From an uncultured beta proteobacterium (GTDB lineage: Bacteria; Pseudomonadota; Gammaproteobacteria; Burkholderiales; Burkholderiaceae), in the NCBI GenBank assembly GCA_903892315.1, contig CAITHY010000058.1, positions 1 to 64,000 of the forward strand: a stretch of DNA of 64,000 bases, written 5' to 3'. The stretch's first letter is position 1, and each line of letters opens with the position of its first letter. The notes under the pieces were generated by a model. The model did not search any database. It had not been told where the DNA came from and worked only from the letters and a program-made list of their open reading frames with translations. Position numbers and translations under genes: made by a program. Below are positions 8,347 to 17,440 of the stretch, in pieces.

Positions 8347-10989
8347 ATGAACGCGCCTGACATGAAGAAGTACTTAAACCTTGAGCAGATCGATACGGAT
8401 CCCGCCGAAACTGCTGAGTGGAATGCGGCGTTTATGGATTTGCTAGCCTCTGGCGATAGTGAGCGCGCCAAGTTCATTTTAGATAATTTAGTAAAGCTAG
8501 CCAATAAAAATCAGATTAATTGGGTGCCTGATTTAGTTACCCCTTATATCAATTCCATCCCCGTTGATGAACAGCCAGAATTCCCTGGAGATTTAGCAAC
8601 AGAAGAAAAATTGGCATCATTGATGCGATGGAATGCTCTTGCCATGGTGGCTAAGGCTAATGAAGCCTATGGTGAACTTGGTGGACATATTGCCAGTTAT
8701 GCAAGTGCCGCAGACTTATTTGAGGTGGGCTTTAATCACTTTTTCCGCGCTCGAACAGAAAGTGGGAATGCAAAAGAGTATGGCGATTTAGTTTTCTTTC
8801 AGCCCCATAGTGCGCCGGGTGTATATGCGCGCGCCTATTTAGAAGGTAGGCTGACTGAAAATGATCTAGCCCATTACAGACGCGAGATCACTGCACCGGA
8901 TTCTGGTGCGAGAGGTTTATCAAGCTACCCCCATCCATGGCTCATGCCGGATTTTTGGCAGTTTCCAACAGGATCCATGGGTATTGGTCCCATAAGTTCA
9001 ATCTATCACGCCCGTTTTATGCGTTACCTCACCGATCGTAAGTTATTGGACTGCACCAGCAGAAAAGTATGGGGGGTATTTGGTGATGGCGAGATGGATG
9101 AACCCGAAAGTATGAGTGCCCTCACTTTAGCTTCACGAGAAAAGCTGGATAACTTGGTATGGGTTGTTAATTGCAACTTACAACGTTTGGATGGACCAGT
9201 GCGCGGTAATGGCCGAATCATCGATGAACTCGAAAAGCTTTTCCGAGGTTCAGGTTGGAATGTCATTAAGTTAGTTTGGGGTAGCGATTGGGATGGTTTA
9301 TTTGCCAGAGATACCACCGGTGCTTTAGTCAAAGCCTTTGCACAAACCGTTGATGGCCAAATGCAAACCTTTGCTGCAAAAGATGGTGGTTTTAACCGTA
9401 AAAATTTCTTTGGTCAGAATGAGGAGCTTGCCCGCCTAGCGCAGGGCATGACCGATGAGCAGATCGATCGACTCAAGCGTGGCGGCCATGACTTAGTTAA
9501 GATCTATGCTGCCTATCATGCAGCAGCTAATCATGTAGGCCAGCCTACTGTGATCTTGGCTCATACCAAAAAGGGTTACGGTATGGGTAACGCAGGTCAA
9601 GGAAAGATGACTACCCATAGTCAGAAGAAGCTCGACGATGAAGCCTTAATTGAATATCGCAATCGCTTTAATTTGCCATTGACTGATGAGCAGGCTACGA
9701 GCTTGGCATTCTTCAAGCCTGAAGAGGATAGCCATGAAATGCAGTACCTCAAACAACAGCGTACGCAATTAGGCGGTCAATTACCAAAGCGCTATTCCAC
9801 TTGTGACAAGTTAACTGTGCCAGATATTCATTCTTATGCAACTTTTGCAATTAAGGCAGAAAACAAGGAGATGTCTACTACGATGGCATTTGTGCGAATG
9901 CTGGGTAACTTACTCAAAGACAAAGAGCTGGGTCCACGGGTTGTACCGATTGTTGCAGATGAGGCGCGTACCTTTGGTATGGCTAATTTATTTAAACAGG
10001 TTGGCATCTACTCTAGCGTAGGCCAACGCTATGAGCCTGAAGATATTGGTTCTGTGTTGAGCTACCGCGAAGCATTAGATGGTCAAATCCTAGAAGAGGG
10101 TATTAGTGAGGCGGGTGCTATTGCTAGCTGGACAGCAGCTGCTACGAGTTATAGCGTCCATGGCACAGCCATGTTGCCGTTTTATATCTATTACTCGATG
10201 TTCGGTTTCCAAAGAATTGGCGATGCAATCTGGGCAGCAGCAGATCAACGTGCGCGGGGATTTTTATTAGGTGCAACATCCGGTAGGACTACTCTAGGTG
10301 GCGAAGGTCTGCAACATCAAGATGGCAGTAGTCAACTAGTTGCAGGCACCATTCCAAACTGTAGAGCTTATGATCCAGCTTTTGCTGGTGAGTTGGCTGT
10401 GATTGTCGATCAGGGGATGCGTGACATGTTGGTAGATCAAAAAGATTTGTTTTACTACATCACCCTGATGAATGAAAACTATGCGCAACCCGATTTACCT
10501 GCGCATGCAGCAGAAGGTGTGATTCGTGGCTGTTATAAATTGAAGACGGTTAACGCTAAAACGAATGATGGCAAGCAGTGTGTAAGCTTATTGGGTTCTG
10601 GTGCCATCATGACGGAAGTATTGAAAGCGGCAGATGAATTGGCCAATGCGGGCATTCGTGTCGATATTTTTAGTGTGACTAGCTGGAGCGAGCTGTCCAG
10701 GGATGGTAAGGCTAAAGAGCAAGCAAATCTCGCGGGCGAGAAGAGTGTTGAGTTGCCGTTTATTACTCAGGTACTTGCTCAAGCGCGAGGCCCCATTATT
10801 GCTGCCACAGACTATGTGCATGCGCTACCAGAAAGTATTCGGGCTTATATTCCTGAGGGTAGAAGGTATATTACTCTCGGTACTGATGGTTTTGGCAGGA
10901 GTGATACTCGAGCTGCATTACGAGAATACTTTGGTGTTAATGCAGAGAGTATTGCCAAGGTAGCGAAAGAAGCCTTAAAAAATCATTGA
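8347..10989 (+). CDS. aceE: Pyruvate dehydrogenase E1 component, homodimeric type
   Basis: 880 residues, close to the usual length of the homodimeric AceE family. The thiamine-diphosphate motif begins at GDGEMDE (246-252). Further signs are the N-terminal NWVPDLVTPYINSI region and the C-terminal transketolase-like domains. It decarboxylates pyruvate and acetylates the lipoyl group of the E2 encoded 33 bp upstream. The N-terminal segment, which docks AceE to E2, is present. The gene is intact. Confidence 0.95.
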   Translation: MNAPDMKKYLNLEQIDTDPAETAEWNAAFMDLLASGDSERAKFILDNLVKLANKNQINWVPDLVTPYINSIPVDEQPEFPGDLATEEKLASLMRWNALAMVAKANEAYGELGGHIASYASAADLFEVGFNHFFRARTESGNAKEYGDLVFFQPHSAPGVYARAYLEGRLTENDLAHYRREITAPDSGARGLSSYPHPWLMPDFWQFPTGSMGIGPISSIYHARFMRYLTDRKLLDCTSRKVWGVFGDGEMDEPESMSALTLASREKLDNLVWVVNCNLQRLDGPVRGNGRIIDELEKLFRGSGWNVIKLVWGSDWDGLFARDTTGALVKAFAQTVDGQMQTFAAKDGGFNRKNFFGQNEELARLAQGMTDEQIDRLKRGGHDLVKIYAAYHAAANHVGQPTVILAHTKKGYGMGNAGQGKMTTHSQKKLDDEALIEYRNRFNLPLTDEQATSLAFFKPEEDSHEMQYLKQQRTQLGGQLPKRYSTCDKLTVPDIHSYATFAIKAENKEMSTTMAFVRMLGNLLKDKELGPRVVPIVADEARTFGMANLFKQVGIYSSVGQRYEPEDIGSVLSYREALDGQILEEGISEAGAIASWTAAATSYSVHGTAMLPFYIYYSMFGFQRIGDAIWAAADQRARGFLLGATSGRTTLGGEGLQHQDGSSQLVAGTIPNCRAYDPAFAGELAVIVDQGMRDMLVDQKDLFYYITLMNENYAQPDLPAHAAEGVIRGCYKLKTVNAKTNDGKQCVSLLGSGAIMTEVLKAADELANAGIRVDIFSVTSWSELSRDGKAKEQANLAGEKSVELPFITQVLAQARGPIIAATDYVHALPESIRAYIPEGRRYITLGTDGFGRSDTRAALREYFGVNAESIAKVAKEALKNH

Positions 10990-11024
10990 AATATTGACTA
11001 CAAAAAAGAACTGGAGATTTTTAG

Positions 11025-12365
11025 ATGTCCCTTATTCAAAAGCTCAAAGCACTTGCAGAAAATCATCATCCCGTGCGCGTGGGCATCATTGGTGCTGGCA
11101 AATTTGGTTCAATGTATCTCTCCCAGGCTCCACGAACTCCAGGCATTCATTTGGTTGCTGTTGCTGACTTATCACCTGTCCGCGCAAAAGAATCTCTTGC
11201 CAGGGTAGGTTGGGATGCGCCTCGTTATAGCGCAACTTCATTGCAAGATGCGGCCAAGTCAGGAGCGACTTTTGTCACCGATGATGCGGACAAGATGATT
11301 GCCAGCGAATTCATCGACATCGTGATTGATGCAACAGGTAGTCCAGCAGCAGGTATTCGTCATGCATTGCTCTGCTTTGAGCATCGTAAACACGTCATCA
11401 TGGTGAATGTAGAGGCGGATGTGTTGGCTGGCCCTTTGTTAGCGCGTAAAGCAGCTGAAGCTGGTGTTATTTATTCCATGGCCTCCGGTGATCAACCGGC
11501 GCTCATCGCTGAACTGGTCGATTGGGCTAGAACGATTGGTATGGAAGTGGTATGCGCAGGCAAGGGGACTAAATATTTGCCTATCTATCATCAGTCCACT
11601 CCAGATACGGTATGGGGGCACTATGGTTTTTCAGAGGAACAGGTTGCGGGCGGTGACTTTAATGCGCAAATGTTTAATTCATTTTTAGACGGAACTAAAT
11701 CTGCGCTGGAAATGGCGGCAGTTTCGAATGGTTGCGACCTCAATCCTCCCAGCAACGGCTTAGAGTTTCCTCCTTGTGGCGTGGATGACCTACCTCATAT
11801 TTTCCGCCCAGTATCTGAGGGTGGCATTCTGACGCAAAAGGGCACAGTTGAAGTAACTTCTTCTGTAGAAAGGGATGGTCGGCCAGTATTTCGCGATCTA
11901 CGTTGGGGTGTGTATGTCGTCTTTGAGGCGCCTAGTCAATATGTAATGGATTGTTTTTCACAATACGGCTTAAAGACGGATAGTACTGGTAAGTATGCAG
12001 CAATGTATAAGCCCTATCATTTAATTGGTTTGGAGTTAGGCACTTCTGTTGCGAGTATTGCAGTGCGCGGAGAGGCGACTGGAGCTACCGGTGACTGGAG
12101 AGGCGATGTGGTTGCCACTGCTAAACGAGCTCTGAAGGCGGGTGAGAAATTGGATGGTGAAGGCGGTTTTACCGTTTATGGAAAGCTCATGACAACAGCG
12201 GACTCTTTAAAGTTGGGGGCTCTACCTATTGGTTTGGCACATAACATGGTCCTGAATAGAGATATTCCTGCTGGTAAACCAGTCTGTTGGAGCGATGTTG
12301 ATTACGACGCCACAAAGCAAGCAATTGCATTTCGTCGAGAAATGGAAAGAGTATTTAGTAGATAG
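11025..12365 (+). CDS. Homoserine-dehydrogenase-like oxidoreductase with SAF domain
   Basis: This 446-residue protein has an N-terminal Rossmann fold (GIIGAGKFG, residues 20-28) followed by a homoserine-dehydrogenase-like region and, at about 370-430, a C-terminal SAF-type domain (LPIGLAHNMVLNRDIPAGKPVCWSDVDYD). Proteins of this layout are NAD(P)-dependent oxidoreductases often left without a firm substrate. The gene follows aceE by 35 bp with its own ribosome binding site (GGAG), so it probably belongs to the same transcript. It may act on the metabolite whose breakdown gives the pyruvate used by this complex; that link is inferred from position only. Confidence 0.8.
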   Translation: MSLIQKLKALAENHHPVRVGIIGAGKFGSMYLSQAPRTPGIHLVAVADLSPVRAKESLARVGWDAPRYSATSLQDAAKSGATFVTDDADKMIASEFIDIVIDATGSPAAGIRHALLCFEHRKHVIMVNVEADVLAGPLLARKAAEAGVIYSMASGDQPALIAELVDWARTIGMEVVCAGKGTKYLPIYHQSTPDTVWGHYGFSEEQVAGGDFNAQMFNSFLDGTKSALEMAAVSNGCDLNPPSNGLEFPPCGVDDLPHIFRPVSEGGILTQKGTVEVTSSVERDGRPVFRDLRWGVYVVFEAPSQYVMDCFSQYGLKTDSTGKYAAMYKPYHLIGLELGTSVASIAVRGEATGATGDWRGDVVATAKRALKAGEKLDGEGGFTVYGKLMTTADSLKLGALPIGLAHNMVLNRDIPAGKPVCWSDVDYDATKQAIAFRREMERVFSR

Positions 12366-12507
12366 TGTGTGTATTTTGCCATTCGGGCTAGCGTAATCCC
12401 TAGCTTAAGAAGGTTTTTTTGTTCTTGTATTGCCTGTAATATGTTTTTGCACTAATGACAGTAATAAAGATAGTTGTATTAATAACAACATTCAATAAGG
12501 AGATAGT

Positions 12508-13686
12508 ATGAAGATTCGTCATCACATCTATGCAGCAGCGGTTATCGGAATGCTTGCAACCACTGCTTACGCTGAAGATATTATTCTTGGAGTGCAGGGC
12601 CCTTATACAGGAGGCTCATCTTCAATGGGCGTCAGTAATCGTGCCGGCATTAAAATTGCAGTGAATGAAATTAATGCTGCTGGTGGAGTTATCGGTAAGA
12701 AAATTGTCCTAGTGGAAAGGGACGACGAGGCAAAGAATGAGCGCGGCGTTCAAATTGCACAAGAATTTATTAATAATGCGAAGGTTGTGGGAGTTTTAGG
12801 GTTTGTGAATACTGGAGTGGTTTTGGCCTCTTCTCGTTTTTATCAGGATGCAAAAATTCCTGTGATTGGAATGCCTTCAGGTTCAGTGGTAACCCAACAA
12901 TTTCCTAACGCTCCTGAAAATTATATTTTTCGCATAGCGGCTAGGGATAGTCTCCAAGCTCCAATGATCGCTAAAGAAGCTGTAGAAAAGCGCGGCTTCA
13001 AGAAGGTAGCCATTCTGGCTGACTCTACTAATTACGGCCAGTTAGGTCGTGAAGATATGGAAAAAGCGCTGAAGGTCTATGGTGTTACTCCGGTGGCAGT
13101 CGAGAAGTTCAATATTGGCGATGTGGATATGACTTCTCAATTGCTCTCAGCAAAGAATGCTGGTGCAGAAGCTATCCTAACTTATGGAATTGGTCCCGAG
13201 TTGGCTCAAATTGCTAATGGTATGGCTAAGTTAGGCTGGAAAAAACCCATTATTGGTAGTTGGACTCTGTCTATGTCTAGCTTTATCGATACAGCTGGTA
13301 AAAACGGTGATGGTGCAGTCATGCCTCAGACCTTTATTCAGATTGGCAACACGCCTAAGCGTCAGGCCTTTATTGATGCTTACATCAAAGAGTTCAAGCC
13401 AAAAAATGGGTTAATGCCTTCAGCAGTTTCTGCTGCACAAGGATACGATTCTGTATATATCTTAGCGGCTGCTATCAAGCAAGCTAACAGCACGGAAGGG
13501 CCAAAAGTATTGGCGGCCTTACAAAATCTGAAAGATCCAGTTCCAGGTGTTATTACTACTTACGTTAAACCTTACAGTGCAACAGACCACGAGGCAATTG
13601 AGGCCAAAGATATTGTGATGGGTGTTATTGAAAATGGACGTGTTCAATATCTCAATGCAGAAGACGCAAAAACTAAGAAGATGTAA
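12508..13686 (+). CDS. ABC transporter substrate-binding protein, branched-chain amino acid type
   Basis: A 392-residue periplasmic binding protein (Peripla_BP_6/LivJ type) with a cleavable signal peptide ending near residue 22 (TAYA before EDIILGVQGPYTGG). The motif NEINAAGGVIGKKIVLVERDDE is typical of the family. No permease or ATPase gene of the Liv type is nearby, so it must use a transporter encoded elsewhere. The ligand could be an amino acid, amide or aromatic acid. The gene has a good ribosome binding site (AAGGAG) and its own terminator at 13714. Confidence 0.88.
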   Translation: MKIRHHIYAAAVIGMLATTAYAEDIILGVQGPYTGGSSSMGVSNRAGIKIAVNEINAAGGVIGKKIVLVERDDEAKNERGVQIAQEFINNAKVVGVLGFVNTGVVLASSRFYQDAKIPVIGMPSGSVVTQQFPNAPENYIFRIAARDSLQAPMIAKEAVEKRGFKKVAILADSTNYGQLGREDMEKALKVYGVTPVAVEKFNIGDVDMTSQLLSAKNAGAEAILTYGIGPELAQIANGMAKLGWKKPIIGSWTLSMSSFIDTAGKNGDGAVMPQTFIQIGNTPKRQAFIDAYIKEFKPKNGLMPSAVSAAQGYDSVYILAAAIKQANSTEGPKVLAALQNLKDPVPGVITTYVKPYSATDHEAIEAKDIVMGVIENGRVQYLNAEDAKTKKM

Positions 13687-13713
13687 TGTACTCAAACTGA
13701 TGTAACGTTTTAC

Positions 13714-13744
13714 AAGACGCCGCTTCGAAGCGGCGTCTTACTTT
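13714..13744 (+). terminator. Intrinsic terminator after the binding-protein gene
   Basis: The sequence 13714-13739 is a perfect inverted repeat (AAGACGCCGCTT and its reverse complement around a short centre), followed by a T-rich stretch. It separates the binding-protein gene from the hydrolase gene. Confidence 0.88.
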
Positions 13745-13765
13745 TAATTACCAACAGACCACGCT

Positions 13766-14629
13766 ATGACTATTCAATATATTGAGGCTAACGGTATCCA
13801 ATTCGCATACCACGAAGAGGGCCAAGGACCATTAGTGGTATTGCTGCATGGTTTCCCTGATATTGCGCGCACCTGGAGTCATCAAGTGCCCGCTCTAGTT
13901 GCGCAAGGCTATCGAGTAGTAACACCTTATTTGCGTGGTTACACGCCCACTGAAATTCCTAAAGATGGCTTTTATGACAAAGCCACTTTAGTTGAAGATA
14001 TTGCTGCTTTCATTAAGAGGCTTTCTGGTGGAGGGCCAGCTTATCTTGTGGGTCAAGATTGGGGCGCCATCATTGCCTATGCTGTTTTAGCTGCTTACCC
14101 AGAGTTGATTTCTCGTGCAGTGGTCATGGCGGTTCCCCATCCAGGTCAAGTAACTGAAAGCTTAGTGAATCCGAAACACATTCATCGATCGTTTCATTGG
14201 TGGTTCTTTCAATTAGCTGATCTTCCAGAAAAAGCGATCCTCGCAAACAATCAAGCATTTATTGATTATCTTTGGACCTATTGGACCATTCCAAGTCACC
14301 GTGATGAGCAGCATATCAAGGCTGTTAAAGAGACTTTACAAAAACCGGGGGTATTGCCCGCAACCTTGGCGTATTACCGGGCGATGTTTGATCCCGCTAT
14401 GGCTGATCCCAATCTTGCTGCTGTCAGAGAAAAAATGGCGCGCCTCATCGAGGTACCGACGTTAGCGCTTTGTGGCAGTGAGGACTTGCGAGTAGAGCTC
14501 ATGTTAGAACAAGCGCAGTATTTCAAGAATGAATATGCGTTTCAGGAAGTGGATAATGCAGGTCATTTTTTGCATCGTGAGCAACCTGAGGTGGTCACTA
14601 AACTCATCATAGATTGGCTGAAGCAATAG
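13766..14629 (+). CDS. Alpha/beta hydrolase, epoxide-hydrolase-like
   Basis: 287 residues with the alpha/beta hydrolase fold: oxyanion-hole HGFPD (about 28-32), nucleophile elbow GQDWGA with Asp98 as nucleophile, and His267 in DNAGHFLHREQPE. An aspartate nucleophile with this surrounding motif marks the epoxide hydrolase/haloalkane dehalogenase branch. The cap region has a Tyr-rich stretch (YLWTYWTIPS, LAYYRAMFD) that could supply the ring-opening tyrosines, favouring epoxide hydrolase. There is no signal peptide. Transcription is separated from the upstream gene by the terminator at 13714. Confidence 0.85.
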   Translation: MTIQYIEANGIQFAYHEEGQGPLVVLLHGFPDIARTWSHQVPALVAQGYRVVTPYLRGYTPTEIPKDGFYDKATLVEDIAAFIKRLSGGGPAYLVGQDWGAIIAYAVLAAYPELISRAVVMAVPHPGQVTESLVNPKHIHRSFHWWFFQLADLPEKAILANNQAFIDYLWTYWTIPSHRDEQHIKAVKETLQKPGVLPATLAYYRAMFDPAMADPNLAAVREKMARLIEVPTLALCGSEDLRVELMLEQAQYFKNEYAFQEVDNAGHFLHREQPEVVTKLIIDWLKQ

Positions 14630-14644
14630 CCAACCCCTCTTTTA

Positions 14645-15514
14645 TTAAACTTGATTAGGATCCTCAGCGCCTGAAGAGTGATGATTCCAGATAAGCCAAA
14701 TACCTGAGGCAGCAATGAGAATCATGCCGACTACACTGAGGCTGTCAGGAAGTTGTCCAAAAATGAGGTAGCCATATCCAACTGCCCAGAGTAATTGTAA
14801 GAAGACCAGCGGGGTAAGTTTGTAAGGTCGCATTTGATAGAAGGCGAGCACAACCAGTAAATGGGCAAAGCCACCCAACAAGCCCAGCAATCCAAATAAG
14901 GCATATTCGTAGACGGGCAAAACAGGGAGTGGATCCGCATATGGGAGTAAAGCAGTTGAGGCTATCAAGCCAACGATACCGCTATAAAAAAAGGTGGTGT
15001 ATGCCGAATCTTGGATGAGCTTGCGGGTATATAGCTGAAAGATGGCATTTAAAAATGCCATCATGACGAGTAACAAAGCGGCCAAATGAAAAATAGCAGA
15101 CCCTGGCCTGGCAATAAAGAGGATTCCCAAGAACCCTACCCCAGCCACTAACCACTCTTTCAAACCAACCCGCTCACCCAAGATAGGACCTGATAGTATT
15201 GCCACCCAAATTGGTGCAGTGAATGTAATTGAGGATGCCTCTGCTAATGGCAGCCAATTTAACCCTGCAAAAAATAACGTGGCGGTAGCGACTAACAAAC
15301 AAGATCGAAATAACTGTAAGCCTAAATGATGAGTGCGCCAAAAATCTTTGCCTAAAAAATACCATCCAATTGGAGCAGCTAGTAGTAATTGACCAATAAA
15401 GCGAGACCATACCACTGCAATGAGATTGGTATCCTGAACGAGAATCTTCGCTATGGCATCTACGGTAGAAAAACAAATGCCACTCAAGATAAACAAGAAA
15501 ATTGGTGAATTCAC
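14645..15514 (-). CDS. EamA/DMT-family membrane transporter
   Basis: A 289-residue, very hydrophobic protein with about ten membrane helices arranged as two EamA repeats (first from FILSGICFSTVDAIAKIL, second from LLLVMMAFLNAIFQLYTRK). DMT proteins of this type are usually exporters of amino acids or other small metabolites. Its start overlaps the end of the LysR gene by 4 bases, so the regulator and transporter are co-transcribed, with the regulator first. The substrate is unknown. Confidence 0.88.
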   Translation of the reverse strand: MNSPIFLFILSGICFSTVDAIAKILVQDTNLIAVVWSRFIGQLLLAAPIGWYFLGKDFWRTHHLGLQLFRSCLLVATATLFFAGLNWLPLAEASSITFTAPIWVAILSGPILGERVGLKEWLVAGVGFLGILFIARPGSAIFHLAALLLVMMAFLNAIFQLYTRKLIQDSAYTTFFYSGIVGLIASTALLPYADPLPVLPVYEYALFGLLGLLGGFAHLLVVLAFYQMRPYKLTPLVFLQLLWAVGYGYLIFGQLPDSLSVVGMILIAASGIWLIWNHHSSGAEDPNQV

Positions 15515-16407
15515 TCGGCAGATACTCCCGCCTTAGTACAAATCCATTCTTTGAAGAGTTTAATTTTTTGATTGTTTTTGGTATTAGACCTAAAAGAGAG
15601 AAAATGGGTTCTATCCATCGTTGGTAGAAAAGCTCCTACTCCAATTTCTACCAACTCCCCACGCGATATTTCTCTTTCAGCAAAGCGAATGCTTTCAAGT
15701 ACAACTCCGATACCGTCTACAGCGGCAGAAATTGAAAGAGCTGCACGATCGAAGGCGATTTTTCTAGGAGAGGGATTTTGGAGGCGATTGATTTCGAACC
15801 ATTGTTCCCAGCTATGGTGATTCAGTGAAGACTCGATGAGCGTTAATTTGCTCATCAATTCTTCAACGGGAATGTTCGGATTCATCAGGTCTGGCGAACA
15901 TAGTGGTGCAATTTTTTCTTCACCCAAGGAAAGCGATGTTATTCCAGGGCCCTCATGAGAAAATTGATAAGAGATGGCGATATCAATTTCTTGATTACGC
16001 AATAAATCGATGTGGTCGGCCCCAGAAGTTAATCGAATGGTGATGTCGGGATTGTCTTTAATAAACTCTGGGAGTCTGGGGCTTAACCACTTTGCAGCAA
16101 AACTGGGTGAGCAGTGCAAGGCAAGAACTTGCGAGCTGGGCGCAAGAGTGACTTCATTGCAGGCTGCTTCGATAACATCAAAAACTCTTGAGAGTGAATC
16201 CAGTAATCGACGACCTTCTGCTGTGGGCGCTACTCTGCGGTTCTGGCGTAAAAATAATGATTTACCAAAATAGTCCTCAAGCTCACGAATCTGATGACTG
16301 ATTGCAGACTGCGTCAGATGCAATTCTTTTGCCGCAAGCGTAAAGCTTTCTAGCCGCGCCGCAGCCTCAAAAGCTCTCAATAGGACATAATTGGGAATAT
16401 TTCTCAT
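15511..16407 (-). CDS. LysR-family transcriptional regulator (GcvA-like)
   Basis: 298 residues with the LysR helix-turn-helix at about 20-45 (SFTLAAKELHLTQSAISHQIRELE) and a periplasmic-binding-like effector domain. LRAFEAAARLESF is typical of the GcvA branch. It heads a two-gene unit with the EamA transporter and is divergent from the class II aldolase gene; the 145-bp gap holds inverted repeats. It could act on either side. Confidence 0.92.
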   Translation of the reverse strand: MRNIPNYVLLRAFEAAARLESFTLAAKELHLTQSAISHQIRELEDYFGKSLFLRQNRRVAPTAEGRRLLDSLSRVFDVIEAACNEVTLAPSSQVLALHCSPSFAAKWLSPRLPEFIKDNPDITIRLTSGADHIDLLRNQEIDIAISYQFSHEGPGITSLSLGEEKIAPLCSPDLMNPNIPVEELMSKLTLIESSLNHHSWEQWFEINRLQNPSPRKIAFDRAALSISAAVDGIGVVLESIRFAEREISRGELVEIGVGAFLPTMDRTHFLSFRSNTKNNQKIKLFKEWICTKAGVSAE

Positions 16408-16450
16408 GTAAATATACTATACATGAAAGATATTCATCTATCTATGAATA
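16405..16450. promoter_or_regulatory. Inverted repeats in the lysR/aldolase divergent promoter
   Basis: CATGTA (16405-16410) pairs with TACATG (16420-16425); a stronger site is TATTCAT, 6 bp, ATGAATA (16431-16450). The second fits the dyad pattern bound by LysR-type regulators. The first overlaps the lysR start codon, which would suit autorepression. Confidence 0.45.
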
Positions 16451-16552
16451 GTTATCGTTTGTCAAAATGATGAAAACAGCCCATGATCACCATGAATTAG
16501 TGATCTGATCAGTTCACCCAAAATAAATGTTTATCGCGAAGAGGGAATCGTC

Positions 16553-17392
16553 ATGGCTGAAGTAATGGAAAAAGAACGTAAATTAGACTTGGGTGGAAGA
16601 GAGTCAATTTATCAACCAGAAGATAAAAATCTAGTCTTTCCTTATCAGCCTAAATTCAACAACTTTGCAGAAGAGCGTCAACATCTCAAAGAGCGTTTAG
16701 TTGCCGCATGTCGTGCATTTGCCTTAGAAAAGTTTGACTACGGATTTGCAGGTCACTTGACTGTGCGTGACCCAGAGCATCCACATCTGTATTGGACCAA
16801 TCCAATGGCAGTACATTTTGATCAAGTCAAGGTGTCTAATCTTATTTTGGCCGACCACGAGGGAAATATCTTGGAAGGTAAGCATGCATTAAATCGCGCA
16901 GGCTTTGTGTTGCATGCAGCAGTACATGAAAAGCATCCTGATATTGTGGCGATGTGCCATGCTCACACTGTTTATGGAACTGCTTTTGCTGCACTTGGTA
17001 AACCATTGGACCCGATCTCTCAGGATGCAGCAGCTTTTTTTGAGGACCACATGGTCTTGTCTGAGCAAGCAGGTCAAGTTGCAGTTGAAGATAACTCAGG
17101 TTACAACGTCGCTGGATCATTGAAGAAAGTGAAGGCGATTATTCACCGCAATCATGGCTTATTAACGGTCAGTCGTCATAGTATTGAGGCTGCTGCGTTT
17201 TGGTTTATTGCTTTAGAGCGTTGCTGCAAGCAGCAGATGATGGTTGAAGCTACGGGCATCAAGCCGAATATGCTGACACCCGAAGTTGCTCGTTACAGCC
17301 GTGAGCATGTAGGCAGTGAATATATTGGCTGGCTTCATTTCCAGCCAATCTGGGGTTATTTAAAAGAAAATCAACCGGATATGTTTGATTAA
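16553..17392 (+). CDS. Class II aldolase/adducin-family protein
   Basis: 279 residues with the metal-binding histidines of the class II aldolase fold: H136 and H138 in CHAHTVYGTAF and H201 in HRNHGLLTV. The family includes fuculose-phosphate-type aldolases, but also decarboxylases and unassigned members. This copy has a rather long N-terminal extension (about 40 residues) before the fold. The gene is first in the catabolic stretch, yet is separated from the Rieske gene by the convergent/divergent GntR gene, so joint function is inferred only from position. No phosphate substrate can be assumed. Confidence 0.85.
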   Translation: MAEVMEKERKLDLGGRESIYQPEDKNLVFPYQPKFNNFAEERQHLKERLVAACRAFALEKFDYGFAGHLTVRDPEHPHLYWTNPMAVHFDQVKVSNLILADHEGNILEGKHALNRAGFVLHAAVHEKHPDIVAMCHAHTVYGTAFAALGKPLDPISQDAAAFFEDHMVLSEQAGQVAVEDNSGYNVAGSLKKVKAIIHRNHGLLTVSRHSIEAAAFWFIALERCCKQQMMVEATGIKPNMLTPEVARYSREHVGSEYIGWLHFQPIWGYLKENQPDMFD

Positions 17393-17411
17393 ATTGACGT
17401 CCTAGCCCATT

Positions 17412-17440
17412 AAAAAATCTCAGTGCTGCTGGGATTTTTT
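17412..17440. terminator. Bidirectional terminator between aldolase and gntR
   Basis: A 12-bp stem (17412-17423 with 17429-17440, one G-U pair, 5-base loop) has A6 on one side and T6 on the other, so it can end transcription from both converging genes. Confidence 0.85.

Noticed and set aside
9024..9332. Long minus-strand open frame inside aceE
   Set aside because: Shadow of the highly conserved thiamine-binding region of aceE; low-complexity translation with no family signs.
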